A DNA stretch of 44,331 nt from a virus: the IMG/VR virus record IMGVR_UViG_3300042876_000708, positions 1-44,331 of that record; one strand, 5' to 3'. Below the pieces are notes generated by a model that did no database searches, was not told where the DNA came from, and was given only the letters and a program-made list of their open reading frames with translations. The translations under genes were made by a program, and so were the position numbers. Positions 22,439-28,537 of this stretch are shown in pieces. Position 1 is the stretch's first letter, and each line of letters starts with the position of its first letter.

Positions 22439-22464
22439 CCCGGGGGCGCTGCCCTCCCCCCGGG
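22439..22464 (+). terminator. GC-rich hairpin, possible weak terminator
   Basis: CCCGGGGG (22439-22446) pairs with CCCCCGGG (22457-22464), followed by only GTTT. It lies in the only sizeable gap (22398-22533) of the early operon and may attenuate transcription. The rest of the gap holds other GC-rich inverted segments and no gene. Confidence 0.4.
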
Positions 22465-22533
22465 GTTTCACCAAAAGATGAGCCGGCTCGGGCCCCGTAA
22501 GGCCCGGCCCAACCACCACCAGGAGGTGCCCGC

Positions 22534-22668
22534 ATGAGCCCCGCCGCCCTTGCCCGCGTAGGCCAGCCGACCCGCAAGCGCCGCCGCCTCCTCACCGAGC
22601 GGGGCGAAGAAGTGCTCGGCCTCCTCTCCATCGTTGCCGCCGTCCTCGCGATCCTGGTGCTCCCGTGA
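22534..22668 (+). CDS. Small single-span membrane protein
   Basis: This 44-residue protein follows AGGAGG. Its arginine-rich N-terminus (PTRKRRRLLTERGEE) leads into one membrane span ending the protein (VLGLLSIVAAVLAILVLP). It overlaps the next gene by GTGA. Function unknown. Confidence 0.6.
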   Translation: MSPAALARVGQPTRKRRRLLTERGEEVLGLLSIVAAVLAILVLP

Positions 22669-22829
22669 GCCCCTGGGTTGCGGGGCTCGCGGGGCTTGTC
22701 TGCGGGGGCACCTTTGGCGCCCTCGTCATGGGTCTCCTCGCCGGCCGGCGCGTGGCCCAGGCCGACGAGAGGGCCTTCCGGTGGCGGCTCAGGGCGCTCG
22801 GCCTCGGCTACCGCGAGCCGCAGCCATGA
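22665..22829 (+). CDS. Small membrane protein, DUF3789-like
   Basis: This is a 54-residue protein: a glycine-rich span (VAGLAGLVCGGTFGALVMGL then LAG) followed by a charged cytoplasmic tail (RRVAQADERAFRWRLRAL). Short phage proteins with a single glycine-rich span and the sequence AxxADE are often annotated DUF3789; that link is by resemblance. It is coupled to both neighbours. Confidence 0.55.
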   Translation: MSPWVAGLAGLVCGGTFGALVMGLLAGRRVAQADERAFRWRLRALGLGYREPQP

Positions 22830-22975
22830 GCGGGGCCACGCTGCACTACCTCCGACACGGCTTCCCCTTCGCCGAGGCCGAGCGCCGCATTCTCGAGTGG
22901 TGGCACCGCGGCTACGTCCTCGCCTCCGACCTTGGCACCCGCACCACGCGCCTCCTGCGCCGCCCCAAGGAGTGA
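22826..22975 (+). CDS. Small protein of the early operon, unknown
   Basis: A 49-residue protein (FPFAEAERRILEWWHRGYVL) coupled by ATGA to the preceding gene. It is helical and basic and shows no recognisable domain. Confidence 0.5.
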   Translation: MSGATLHYLRHGFPFAEAERRILEWWHRGYVLASDLGTRTTRLLRRPKE

Positions 22976-22978
22976 GCC

Positions 22979-23164
22979 ATGTGCCACGAGCCCACGCCCC
23001 AGCCCTCGGCCCCCGCCACCGACTTCGAGCGCCTGCTCGAGCAGGTGCTCGGCCTGCTCCGGCGCACGCGCCAGCGGGCCGAGGCCGCCGAGGCCGAGCG
23101 CGACCTCCTGCGCGCCCGGCTCCACCAGGTGGTCGGCCCCCGGGGCGCCCAGGTGACCCCGTGA
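22979..23164 (+). CDS. Small coiled-coil protein, unknown
   Basis: A 61-residue protein with one long helix predicted from FERLLEQVLGLLRRTRQRAE to ERDLLRARLHQVV, heptad-like. It overlaps the next gene by GTGA. No function can be assigned. Confidence 0.5.
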   Translation: MCHEPTPQPSAPATDFERLLEQVLGLLRRTRQRAEAAEAERDLLRARLHQVVGPRGAQVTP

Positions 23165-23346
23165 CTTTGGGCGAGGTGCGCGACCTCCTGGCGGGGCTGC
23201 GGTGCCCCGAGCTCGACCGGCTCGCCCCCCTGCCCGACGCCCGCCCCGTCGAGGTCACCACCAGCCTTGGGCGCGTGCCCGGGGGCCTGTGCCTCGGCGT
23301 GGCCGTCGAGATCCCCGGGGCCCGGCTCCCCAAGGGGCGGGCATGA
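23161..23346 (+). CDS. Small protein of the early operon, unknown
   Basis: A 61-residue protein starting at a GTG in the previous stop (LGEVRDLLAGLRCPELDRLA, then LCLGVAVEIPGARL). It ends in ATGA overlap with the next gene. The coupling supports translation; the family is not recognised. Confidence 0.5.
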   Translation: MTLGEVRDLLAGLRCPELDRLAPLPDARPVEVTTSLGRVPGGLCLGVAVEIPGARLPKGRA

Positions 23347-23711
23347 GCGACCGCACCCTCTACACCCGCTACGGCCGCCACACCGTGGCCGTGCCCCGCC
23401 TGCGGGTGGGCGACGCCGTCTCGTGGGAGGCCTACGCCGGCGGCGCCTGGCGCACCTACCGGGGGCGGGTCGTGGCCGTGCTCCCCGCCGGCACCCCGTG
23501 GGAGGCCGTGCAGGCCCAGCACCGCCCCGGGCGCACCCTCAGCTTCGCGCCCCCGGCCGACCCCCGCGACCACCGCAGCTACCTCGTCGAAGTGCCCGCC
23601 GTGGGCCGCGCCTTGCCCCGGCTCTACTGGCCCCGGGTGCCCGCATTGCAGCGCCTGGCCCCGGTTGTGGGGCCCCGGGGGGCGAGCCCGGAACGGGGTT
23701 CGCGCCCATGA
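23343..23711 (+). CDS. Beta-rich protein of the early operon, unknown
   Basis: A 122-residue protein beginning MSDRTLYTRYGRHTVAVPRL. The central part RVGDAVSWEAYAGGAWRTYR followed by GRVVAVLPAG looks like a small SH3-like or PilZ-like barrel. Overlaps on both sides tie it to the operon. No confident function. Confidence 0.55.
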   Translation: MSDRTLYTRYGRHTVAVPRLRVGDAVSWEAYAGGAWRTYRGRVVAVLPAGTPWEAVQAQHRPGRTLSFAPPADPRDHRSYLVEVPAVGRALPRLYWPRVPALQRLAPVVGPRGASPERGSRP

Positions 23712-24034
23712 CCTGGCCCCACGCCGACCCCGAGCTCACGGCCGAGCGGCTGCGCGAGCTCGCCCAGCGCGAGCACAAGTGCCGCTCGTGTCTCTACGGG
23801 GGATGGGGTCCGGGGCTCGCCGAGAGGTGCCTGCACCCCGGGCACAAGTGCTGGGACGCCGCGCGGCTCACCATGGCGGCCCTGGGCTGCGCCGACCGCG
23901 TCAGCCGGTACGACAAGCTCGGGCCCGACGACCCCACGCCCGTGCCGCCGGTGTGCTTCGCCGAGTACCACGATCGCCGGCACTGCGAGCGCCTGGCGGC
24001 GCGGCGGGGCGAGCCGATGAAAGAGGCCGCATGA
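23708..24034 (+). CDS. Cysteine/histidine-rich protein, possible metal-binding
   Basis: A 108-residue protein with CRSC, then CLHPGHKCW, and later cysteines near CFAEYHDRRHC. The spacing suggests a zinc site. It overlaps the previous gene by ATGA. It is the last gene with the typical high-GC codon use before the compositionally distinct island begins. Function unknown. Confidence 0.55.
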   Translation: MTWPHADPELTAERLRELAQREHKCRSCLYGGWGPGLAERCLHPGHKCWDAARLTMAALGCADRVSRYDKLGPDDPTPVPPVCFAEYHDRRHCERLAARRGEPMKEAA

Positions 24035-24345
24035 GCGCTGAATTTGGAGGAAGAATGGCCTGCGAATACGTCCGAGACTACTACGGGGTGCCGGCCGAGA
24101 TCGGGCGCCGGGTGATCGCCTACGGGCGGCCCGGAATCATCGCGGCGGATCGGGGCAACTACATCGGCGTCAACTTCGACGACGCCAAGCCCGGATGCAT
24201 CGACAACTGCCACCCCACGGATCATGTCGAATACCTCGAAGAGTTCGGCAAGATCCGACAGATGACTCGATCCCAGGAACGCTACCAGGACTACATCAAC
24301 AGCGACTGCGGTTACACCTTCGCCGAGTACCTCGGCATTCGTTGA
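24031..24345 (+). CDS. Conserved small protein, first gene of the island
   Basis: The ATG at 24031 overlaps the previous stop, but a stronger ribosome site (GGAGG at 24046-24050) precedes an in-frame ATG at 24055, giving MACEYVRDYYGVPAEIGRRV. I think 24055 may be the ancestral start, with the coupled start acquired on insertion. The rest (GRPGIIAADRGNYIGVNFDD, TDHVEYLEEFGKIR, RSQERYQDYI) resembles a small beta-barrel protein recurrent in phages and mobile DNA, function unknown. From here codon use becomes less GC-biased. Confidence 0.65.
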   Translation: MSAEFGGRMACEYVRDYYGVPAEIGRRVIAYGRPGIIAADRGNYIGVNFDDAKPGCIDNCHPTDHVEYLEEFGKIRQMTRSQERYQDYINSDCGYTFAEYLGIR

Positions 24346-24389
24346 CGCGAACGCCCGGCCTCGCGCGGCGGCCCAGAAAGGATAGAACC

Positions 24390-24587
24390 ATGGACGAGCC
24401 GAAAAACGGAACAACCCAGGCTGGTGCCGCTCCCGTGCAGGGTGGGGTTATCTGTTCAGGCGTCGACGAATGGGGCTGTGGCAATTCTCCGTGCCTGCAC
24501 GTCATGGAGCACTGGAGGGCCGGCTCGTGCGGCATGGGCAAGTGCGAAGCATGGGATTCTCAGTGTGAGTGCGTACCTGGAGGTTGA
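24390..24587 (+). CDS. Small cysteine-rich protein
   Basis: A 65-residue protein with eight cysteines (CSGVDEWGCGNSPCLHVMEH, then CGMGKCEAW, CEC), preceded by AAAGGAT. The density suggests metal binding or disulphides. It directly precedes the radical SAM gene with one base between stop and ATG. Unknown function. Confidence 0.55.
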   Translation: MDEPKNGTTQAGAAPVQGGVICSGVDEWGCGNSPCLHVMEHWRAGSCGMGKCEAWDSQCECVPGG

Positions 24588-24588
24588 G

Positions 24589-25383
24589 ATGATTCGCGTC
24601 TTCCCGAGGCGTACGAAGTGGACCCCTACCGATGACCTCGCGTTCGTCGGCTACCCGCCGCTGTTTCGCCCACCGGAGCAGCCGGTTCGAGTCTCGGTGA
24701 CGTTCACCTGGGACCTCCCGGAAGGGACACGACTGGCGAAGGCGTGGGAGGCGTACTACTCGGACGTTCAGCTTGGCGGCCCGGCGTTCGGAGATCCCGG
24801 CGGCGAGTTCGAGCCGGGGCGGTTCGTCGTGCCCGGAGTGACGATCACCTCCCGAGGATGCCCCCACCAATGCCCGTGGTGCTACGTGCCCAAGCGCACG
24901 GCGGGCGTTCGGGAGTACCCGATCCGGGACGGCTGGATCGTGCAGGACGACAACCTCCTGGCGTGCTCCAGGCCGCACATAGAGGCCGTGGCCGAGATGC
25001 TCCGCCGACAGAAGCGGGCCGTTCACTTCGCGGGCGGCCTGGATGCAAGACTTCTGAGGGACTGGCACCGGGAGGTATTCGATGGCCTTCGGGTAGCTGA
25101 GTTGTGGTTCGCCTGCGATTCCAAGTATCGCCTGCCCGACCTGGAGCGAGCCGCCAAGATTCTCGACGGGATCCCGGAGCGGAAGCGCCGCGCGTACGTG
25201 CTTATGGGCTTCGGAGACGAGAGTCTCGACGAAGCGGAGCGGCGCGTGGAGCGCGTGTATGAACTGGGGTTCCTCCCGTTTGCCCAACTGTACCAGGGGA
25301 TGGAACGCCAGGAGTACGGTCGCGAGTGGCGCGCCCTGGCGAGGAAGTGGAGTCGGCCCGCTGCGTACCGCCGGGCTGCTTGA
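24589..25383 (+). CDS. Radical SAM protein (first of two)
   Basis: This 264-residue protein has GGAGG at 24579-24583. The cluster motif GCPHQCPWCYVP gives Cys91, Cys95 and Cys98 in CxxxCxxC spacing for a [4Fe-4S] cluster that cleaves S-adenosylmethionine. Downstream are FAGGLDARLL, LWFACDSKY and YVLMGFGDESLDEAERRVER, which suit the strands and helices of a partial TIM barrel. It lacks an obvious cobalamin domain or SPASM-type cysteines. The substrate is unknown. The lower GC and the flanking intergenic hairpin suggest acquisition with the island. Confidence 0.82.
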   Translation: MIRVFPRRTKWTPTDDLAFVGYPPLFRPPEQPVRVSVTFTWDLPEGTRLAKAWEAYYSDVQLGGPAFGDPGGEFEPGRFVVPGVTITSRGCPHQCPWCYVPKRTAGVREYPIRDGWIVQDDNLLACSRPHIEAVAEMLRRQKRAVHFAGGLDARLLRDWHREVFDGLRVAELWFACDSKYRLPDLERAAKILDGIPERKRRAYVLMGFGDESLDEAERRVERVYELGFLPFAQLYQGMERQEYGREWRALARKWSRPAAYRRAA

Positions 25384-25387
25384 GTAG

Positions 25388-25456
25388 CAATCGAACGCGA
25401 GGGCTCAGGAGCGGGGCTTGTCCCTGTCGCCTGGAGCCCCTGGTTCGCTGGGTTGG
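25388..25456. other. Imperfect palindrome with one bulged base, attC-like (site 1)
   Basis: After the radical SAM stop, CGAAC (25392-25396) pairs with GTTCG (25443-25447), GGGCTC (25401-25406) with GAGCCC (25434-25439), and AGG with CCT, leaving G25433 unpaired. An imperfect hairpin with an extrahelical base between ORFs is how integron attC sites are built. The end box is not a perfect GTTRRRY, so the assignment is tentative. Confidence 0.4.
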
Positions 25457-25466
25457 AGGACGGAAC

Positions 25467-25673
25467 ATGGCAACGATGACAGTTCAAAAGCTCATCTCCG
25501 AACTAAGGAAACACCCCCAGCGGGCTTTGGTGGCATGGCGCGACCATGACCAATCGTCGGACGAGGTTAATGGGTTCGTCCATGGGGTCCACGACGGAGA
25601 GCCCGAACTTCTGGCGGCATACCCAGAGATGCTTGAAGGCCGCCGCTGCAAGAAGATCGTCGTAATATCGTGA
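25467..25673 (+). CDS. Small conserved-type protein of the island, unknown
   Basis: A 68-residue protein (TVQKLISELRKHPQRALVAW, GFVHGVHDGEPELLAAYPEM, KKIVVIS). The order helix, strand, strand, strand with a closing KKIVVIS recurs in small accessory proteins of mobile elements. GGAGG precedes the ATG. Function unknown. Confidence 0.6.
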   Translation: MATMTVQKLISELRKHPQRALVAWRDHDQSSDEVNGFVHGVHDGEPELLAAYPEMLEGRRCKKIVVIS

Positions 25674-25720
25674 TAGCGAACGCCCAGGCTGTGCGGCTTG
25701 GCCGCAGAAGGACTGTGTAG

Positions 25721-26113
25721 ATGAGCACAGAAACTGGACCCCTCTACAAAAGATTGTGGCCCGAAGAAAATGGGGTTGCGGCCAAGTCCGAACCAGCCTC
25801 TTGTTCGGTGCCAATTCACCAAACGATATACGAGCACGGAGGCTCGCGCATCTGGCTCGACAAGGCGGACGGCGGCCGTGAGAGACGCGCGCGGACCGAA
25901 GGTCCGCCTGGAAACGGTGGTTCTGCCCCGCCGCCGATCGAGTGGAAGCGGCATAACGACCGCTGCCTTTTTGGCTTCGTGGCCGGGGAGAAGGCGTTCC
26001 GCATCTCCGAGCACTGGACGGGCACGTGGCTCGACAAGCTGGACGGCAAGAGCGTGCCGGTGGTGTGCCGTACGGTACAGGAAGCCCAGGAACACGCCCA
26101 AGGAATGATGTAG
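25721..26113 (+). CDS. Protein of unknown function in the island
   Basis: A 130-residue protein whose second half (IEWKRHNDRCLFGFVAGEKA, TWLDKLDGKSVPVVCRTVQE) reads like a small folded domain. The first half is low-complexity and basic. Two similar WLDK segments (RIWLDKADG and TWLDKLDG) hint at an internal duplication. It ends three bases before the second attC-like palindrome. No ribosome site is strong, so the start is uncertain. Confidence 0.5.
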   Translation: MSTETGPLYKRLWPEENGVAAKSEPASCSVPIHQTIYEHGGSRIWLDKADGGRERRARTEGPPGNGGSAPPPIEWKRHNDRCLFGFVAGEKAFRISEHWTGTWLDKLDGKSVPVVCRTVQEAQEHAQGMM

Positions 26114-26115
26114 GG

Positions 26116-26172
26116 GCAGAACGCCCCGCGTAACCGTGTGGCGAAGCCATCCGGTTCACGCGGTTGTTAGGG
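26116..26172. other. attC-like site (site 2)
   Basis: Directly after a stop codon, AAC (26120-26122) and GTTAGG (26166-26171) bracket a hairpin. CCGCGT (26126-26131) pairs with ACGCGG (26158-26163), AACCG (26132-26136) with CGGTT (26152-26156), and TGG with CCA, with C26157 bulged. Size (57 bp), AAC/GTT ends and one extrahelical base all match integron attC architecture. The final base of GTTRRRY deviates. Confidence 0.5.
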
Positions 26173-26185
26173 TTCGTGAGCGACC

Positions 26186-26884
26186 ATGCTTGAACTAAGC
26201 CTTTTTTCTGGTGCCGGCGGTGGACTTCTAGGTTCGAAGCTGCTGGGCTGGAGGACGGTGGGATACGTTGAGAAAGACGACTACTGCCAACGAGTTCTTG
26301 CCGCTCGCATTCGGGACGGCTTTCTCCCCGAGGCCCCCATCTTCGGCGATATCCGAGCATTCATCGGTGAGGGGTACGCCGAATGCTATCGGGAAATGGT
26401 TGATGTTGTTACCGCCGGTTTCCCCTGCCCTGTCAACTCCCAGGCCGCTCGAGGCCGGAATGTTGCGGAAGACCTCTGGCCCGAAACCGCAACGGTGCTT
26501 CGCAAGGTACGACCGAAGTGGGCGTTGCTGGAGAACGTGCCAGGGATCGCTGCCGCTGGAAGGGGCCTCGGACGTGTTCTCGGGGACTTGGCCGCGCTCG
26601 GGTATGCAGCGAGGTGGGGATGCCTTTCGGCTGGCGCCATTGGAGCCCCGCATCAGCGCGCCAGAATCTGGATCGTGGCTCGCTACCCCGACTGCGACGG
26701 CAAACCATGGATGCCCTTCGATGGCAAAGTGGCCGGGGTGCCGAGGCTGGAGTGGCCGAGTTTCCCCGACGACATGGGAATGGGCGATGGGGTGGCCCAC
26801 TGGATGGACCGCCTTGCAGCCCTTGGAAACGGCCAAGTTCCGGCGGTGGTGCGAACTGCATGGAGTGCCCTTGTAGCACCCTAA
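26186..26884 (+). CDS. C5 cytosine DNA methyltransferase (short, Dcm-type)
   Basis: This 232-residue enzyme transfers a methyl group from SAM to cytosine C5. Motif I (LFSGAGGGLLG), motif IV with the nucleophile (GFPCPVNSQAARG), motif VI (ENVPGI), motif VIII (HQRARIWIVA) and motif X (ALGNGQVPAVV) are all present in order. The target-recognition segment between VIII and X is only about 50 residues, so it is a minimal form. No cognate restriction enzyme is nearby, so it probably protects the phage from host restriction or marks its genome. It follows the second attC-like site. Confidence 0.88.
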   Translation: MLELSLFSGAGGGLLGSKLLGWRTVGYVEKDDYCQRVLAARIRDGFLPEAPIFGDIRAFIGEGYAECYREMVDVVTAGFPCPVNSQAARGRNVAEDLWPETATVLRKVRPKWALLENVPGIAAAGRGLGRVLGDLAALGYAARWGCLSAGAIGAPHQRARIWIVARYPDCDGKPWMPFDGKVAGVPRLEWPSFPDDMGMGDGVAHWMDRLAALGNGQVPAVVRTAWSALVAP

Positions 26885-26919
26885 CGCCCTGCTCACCGGC
26901 TGGGCACCGGAGGATGACA

Positions 26920-27045
26920 ATGCTCTGGGGAACCTGTGTGAAAGTGAGTGAGGCGATCATGCGAGAAAAAGATTGGCCCATGGGGCCCCGTCCGACGTGC
27001 AGCAGGTGGTTAGCGCCGAACCCTGCCAAGAATGTGTGCGGCTAA
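26920..27045 (+). CDS. Possible 41-residue protein overlapping the next frame
   Basis: The ATG at 26920 has CCGGAGG 6 bases upstream and opens 41 codons (MLWGTCVKVSEAIMREKDWP). The good ribosome site argues for translation, but the frame is short and overlaps the better-looking frame ending at 27176. The two could be the halves of one gene broken by a frameshift. Confidence 0.35.
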   Translation: MLWGTCVKVSEAIMREKDWPMGPRPTCSRWLAPNPAKNVCG

Positions 27046-27176
27046 GGGATGCTCTTAACGCGATAGTCTGCTTGGCGGCCGAGGGGCCGGACGTGTACCG
27101 CGCCGAAGGGAAGAGCTTGGCGTTCCTGTTGGAGAACATCGCGGCAGAGGCATGTTCTGCCCTTTCTGGGCGCTAA
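26973..27176 (+). CDS. Small protein with CxxC, last gene of the island (start uncertain)
   Basis: The frame contains PCQECVRLRDALNAIVCLAA then EGPDVYRAEGKSLAFLLENIAAEA, convincingly protein-like with a helical end. The only starts are a TTG at 26973 and internal GTGs, none with a clear ribosome site. The true 5' end may be in the overlapping frame from 26920. Function unknown. Confidence 0.45.
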   Translation: MAHGAPSDVQQVVSAEPCQECVRLRDALNAIVCLAAEGPDVYRAEGKSLAFLLENIAAEACSALSGR

Positions 27177-27215
27177 CAGCAGATTATCCGAACCGTGCAA
27201 GGTAGGAGGCCCCCT

Positions 27216-27533
27216 ATGGCCTATCGCCGCTCCCACCGCTACTCCCGCCAGATCGCCGCCGCCCGCGCGGCCAAGGCCCGCCTGCGCGAAGAGGGCCCGG
27301 CGCCCGACTACCCGGTTGAGCTTCCCGAGCTCCGGCGCGAGGTCGTGGTGGTCGACTACGACACCGGAGCCCCCGTGGTGAGCCACTGGCGCCTCTACCG
27401 CACCGCGCGTGTCGACTGCTACCGGGTCGAGGAGGGCGGCCGCCCCTGGGCGGGCCGCCACGGCTGGGCCAAGGTGCTCGCCGCGGTGCGCCAGCGGTTC
27501 CCTCGGGTGCTTTCGGCGGAGGCCTGCGGATGA
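27216..27533 (+). CDS. Early-operon protein, unknown
   Basis: A 105-residue basic protein preceded by TAGGAGG at 27203-27209. It begins MAYRRSHRYSRQIAAARAAK and has a beta part (EVVVVDYDTGAPVVSHWRLY, then VDCYRVEE). High-GC codon use returns here, marking the right edge of the island. It overlaps the next gene by ATGA. Confidence 0.55.
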   Translation: MAYRRSHRYSRQIAAARAAKARLREEGPAPDYPVELPELRREVVVVDYDTGAPVVSHWRLYRTARVDCYRVEEGGRPWAGRHGWAKVLAAVRQRFPRVLSAEACG

Positions 27534-27766
27534 GCCAGGCCCTACTGCTCCTCCTCTCCGGCTCGGCCGCCTGGCTCGTCACCCGGGGCACGCCCGGCGC
27601 CGCGGCGCTGGGCTGCGCCCTCGGGCTCCTGGGCCAGCCCCTCTGGCTCTGGTCCTCTTGGCGCGCGCGGCAGTGGGGCATCTTCGCCCTGTCGGTCTGG
27701 TACTTCTGGTCGTGGGGCACCGGCCTCGCACTCGCCCTGGCGGCCCTGCGGGGGGCGCACCCGTGA
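27530..27766 (+). CDS. Small multi-span membrane protein
   Basis: A 78-residue protein with three hydrophobic stretches (ALLLLLSGSAAWLV; AALGCALGLLGQPLWLW; GIFALSVWYFWSWGTGLALA then LAAL). Its stop overlaps the GTG of the primase gene. Similar small membrane proteins sit beside replication genes in other phages, with unknown role. Confidence 0.6.
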   Translation: MSQALLLLLSGSAAWLVTRGTPGAAALGCALGLLGQPLWLWSSWRARQWGIFALSVWYFWSWGTGLALALAALRGAHP

Positions 27767-28485
27767 GCGACCTCTTCGCCCGCCTGGCCGAGCTGCCGCT
27801 CCACCAGGTGCTCGGCAGCCGCCTGCCCGGCCTCAAGAAGGCCGGCGCCGAGTACAAGGCGTGCTGCCCGCTGCACGGCGAAAAGACGCCGAGCTTCACC
27901 CTCTACGAGAAGGCCGGCAAGGGGGCCTGGAAGTGTTTCGGCTGCGGCAAGGGGGGCGACGCCGTCGATTTCGTCGTCCTCACCGAGCACCTCGACAAGT
28001 GGGCCGCGGCCGTGCGCCTCGCCCAAGAGAACGGGGTGCCCGTGCCCGAGCGCCGCCCGCCCACCGACGCCGAGCGCGCCCAGCGCGACGCCGAGGCCGA
28101 GGCCAGGGCTGCGGCCGAGGCCCACCGGGCCGAGTGCCTCCGCTGCCTCGCCCTGGCCCAGCACTACTACGTCAAGGCCCTCGCGGCCGACCGCCCCGAG
28201 GCCGAGCGGGCCCGCGCCTACCTGGCCGGCCGCGGCCTCGGGGCCGACGTGCCCGGGGTCGAGGCCTGGGGCTTCGGCTACGCGCCCGACACCCGGAGCC
28301 TCTGCGACTACCTCGACGGCCAGGGCGTCACGGCCGAGGTGCGGGCCGCCGCCGGCCTCACCAAGCTCGAAGAGAACGGGCGCGAGTGGCGCCGCTTCCG
28401 CAACCGCGTCACCCTGCCCATCCGCGACCCCGACGGCCGCGTCCTCTCCTTCGTCGCGCGGGAGCTGCCCGAGGGGGCCGGGTGA
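27763..28485 (+). CDS. DnaG-type primase N-terminal part: CHC2 zinc finger and catalytic N-domain
   Basis: This 240-residue product starts with GTG. Residues about 35-65 form a CHC2 zinc finger (CCPLHGEKTPSF, then WKCFGCGKGGDAVDF) that binds template. The region near 215-235 (FRNRVTLPIRDPDGRVLSFV then AREL) is the start of the DnaG RNA-polymerase core. It stops at TGA (28483) exactly where DnaG proteins continue into the KYxN-SPET-like segment, and that segment (KPKYVNGPNT) is found in the next gene in the +1 frame. So this is one half of a split or frameshifted primase. Confidence 0.85.
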   Translation: MSDLFARLAELPLHQVLGSRLPGLKKAGAEYKACCPLHGEKTPSFTLYEKAGKGAWKCFGCGKGGDAVDFVVLTEHLDKWAAAVRLAQENGVPVPERRPPTDAERAQRDAEAEARAAAEAHRAECLRCLALAQHYYVKALAADRPEAERARAYLAGRGLGADVPGVEAWGFGYAPDTRSLCDYLDGQGVTAEVRAAAGLTKLEENGREWRRFRNRVTLPIRDPDGRVLSFVARELPEGAG

Positions 28486-28537
28486 GCGCGCCCCTCCAGA
28501 CCGGCCCCTCCGTGGGCCCTTGCGGGACTGCTCGTCC

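Noticed and set aside
26186-26884. Restriction-modification system
   Set aside because: Only the methyltransferase is present. Neighbouring genes show no endonuclease motifs.
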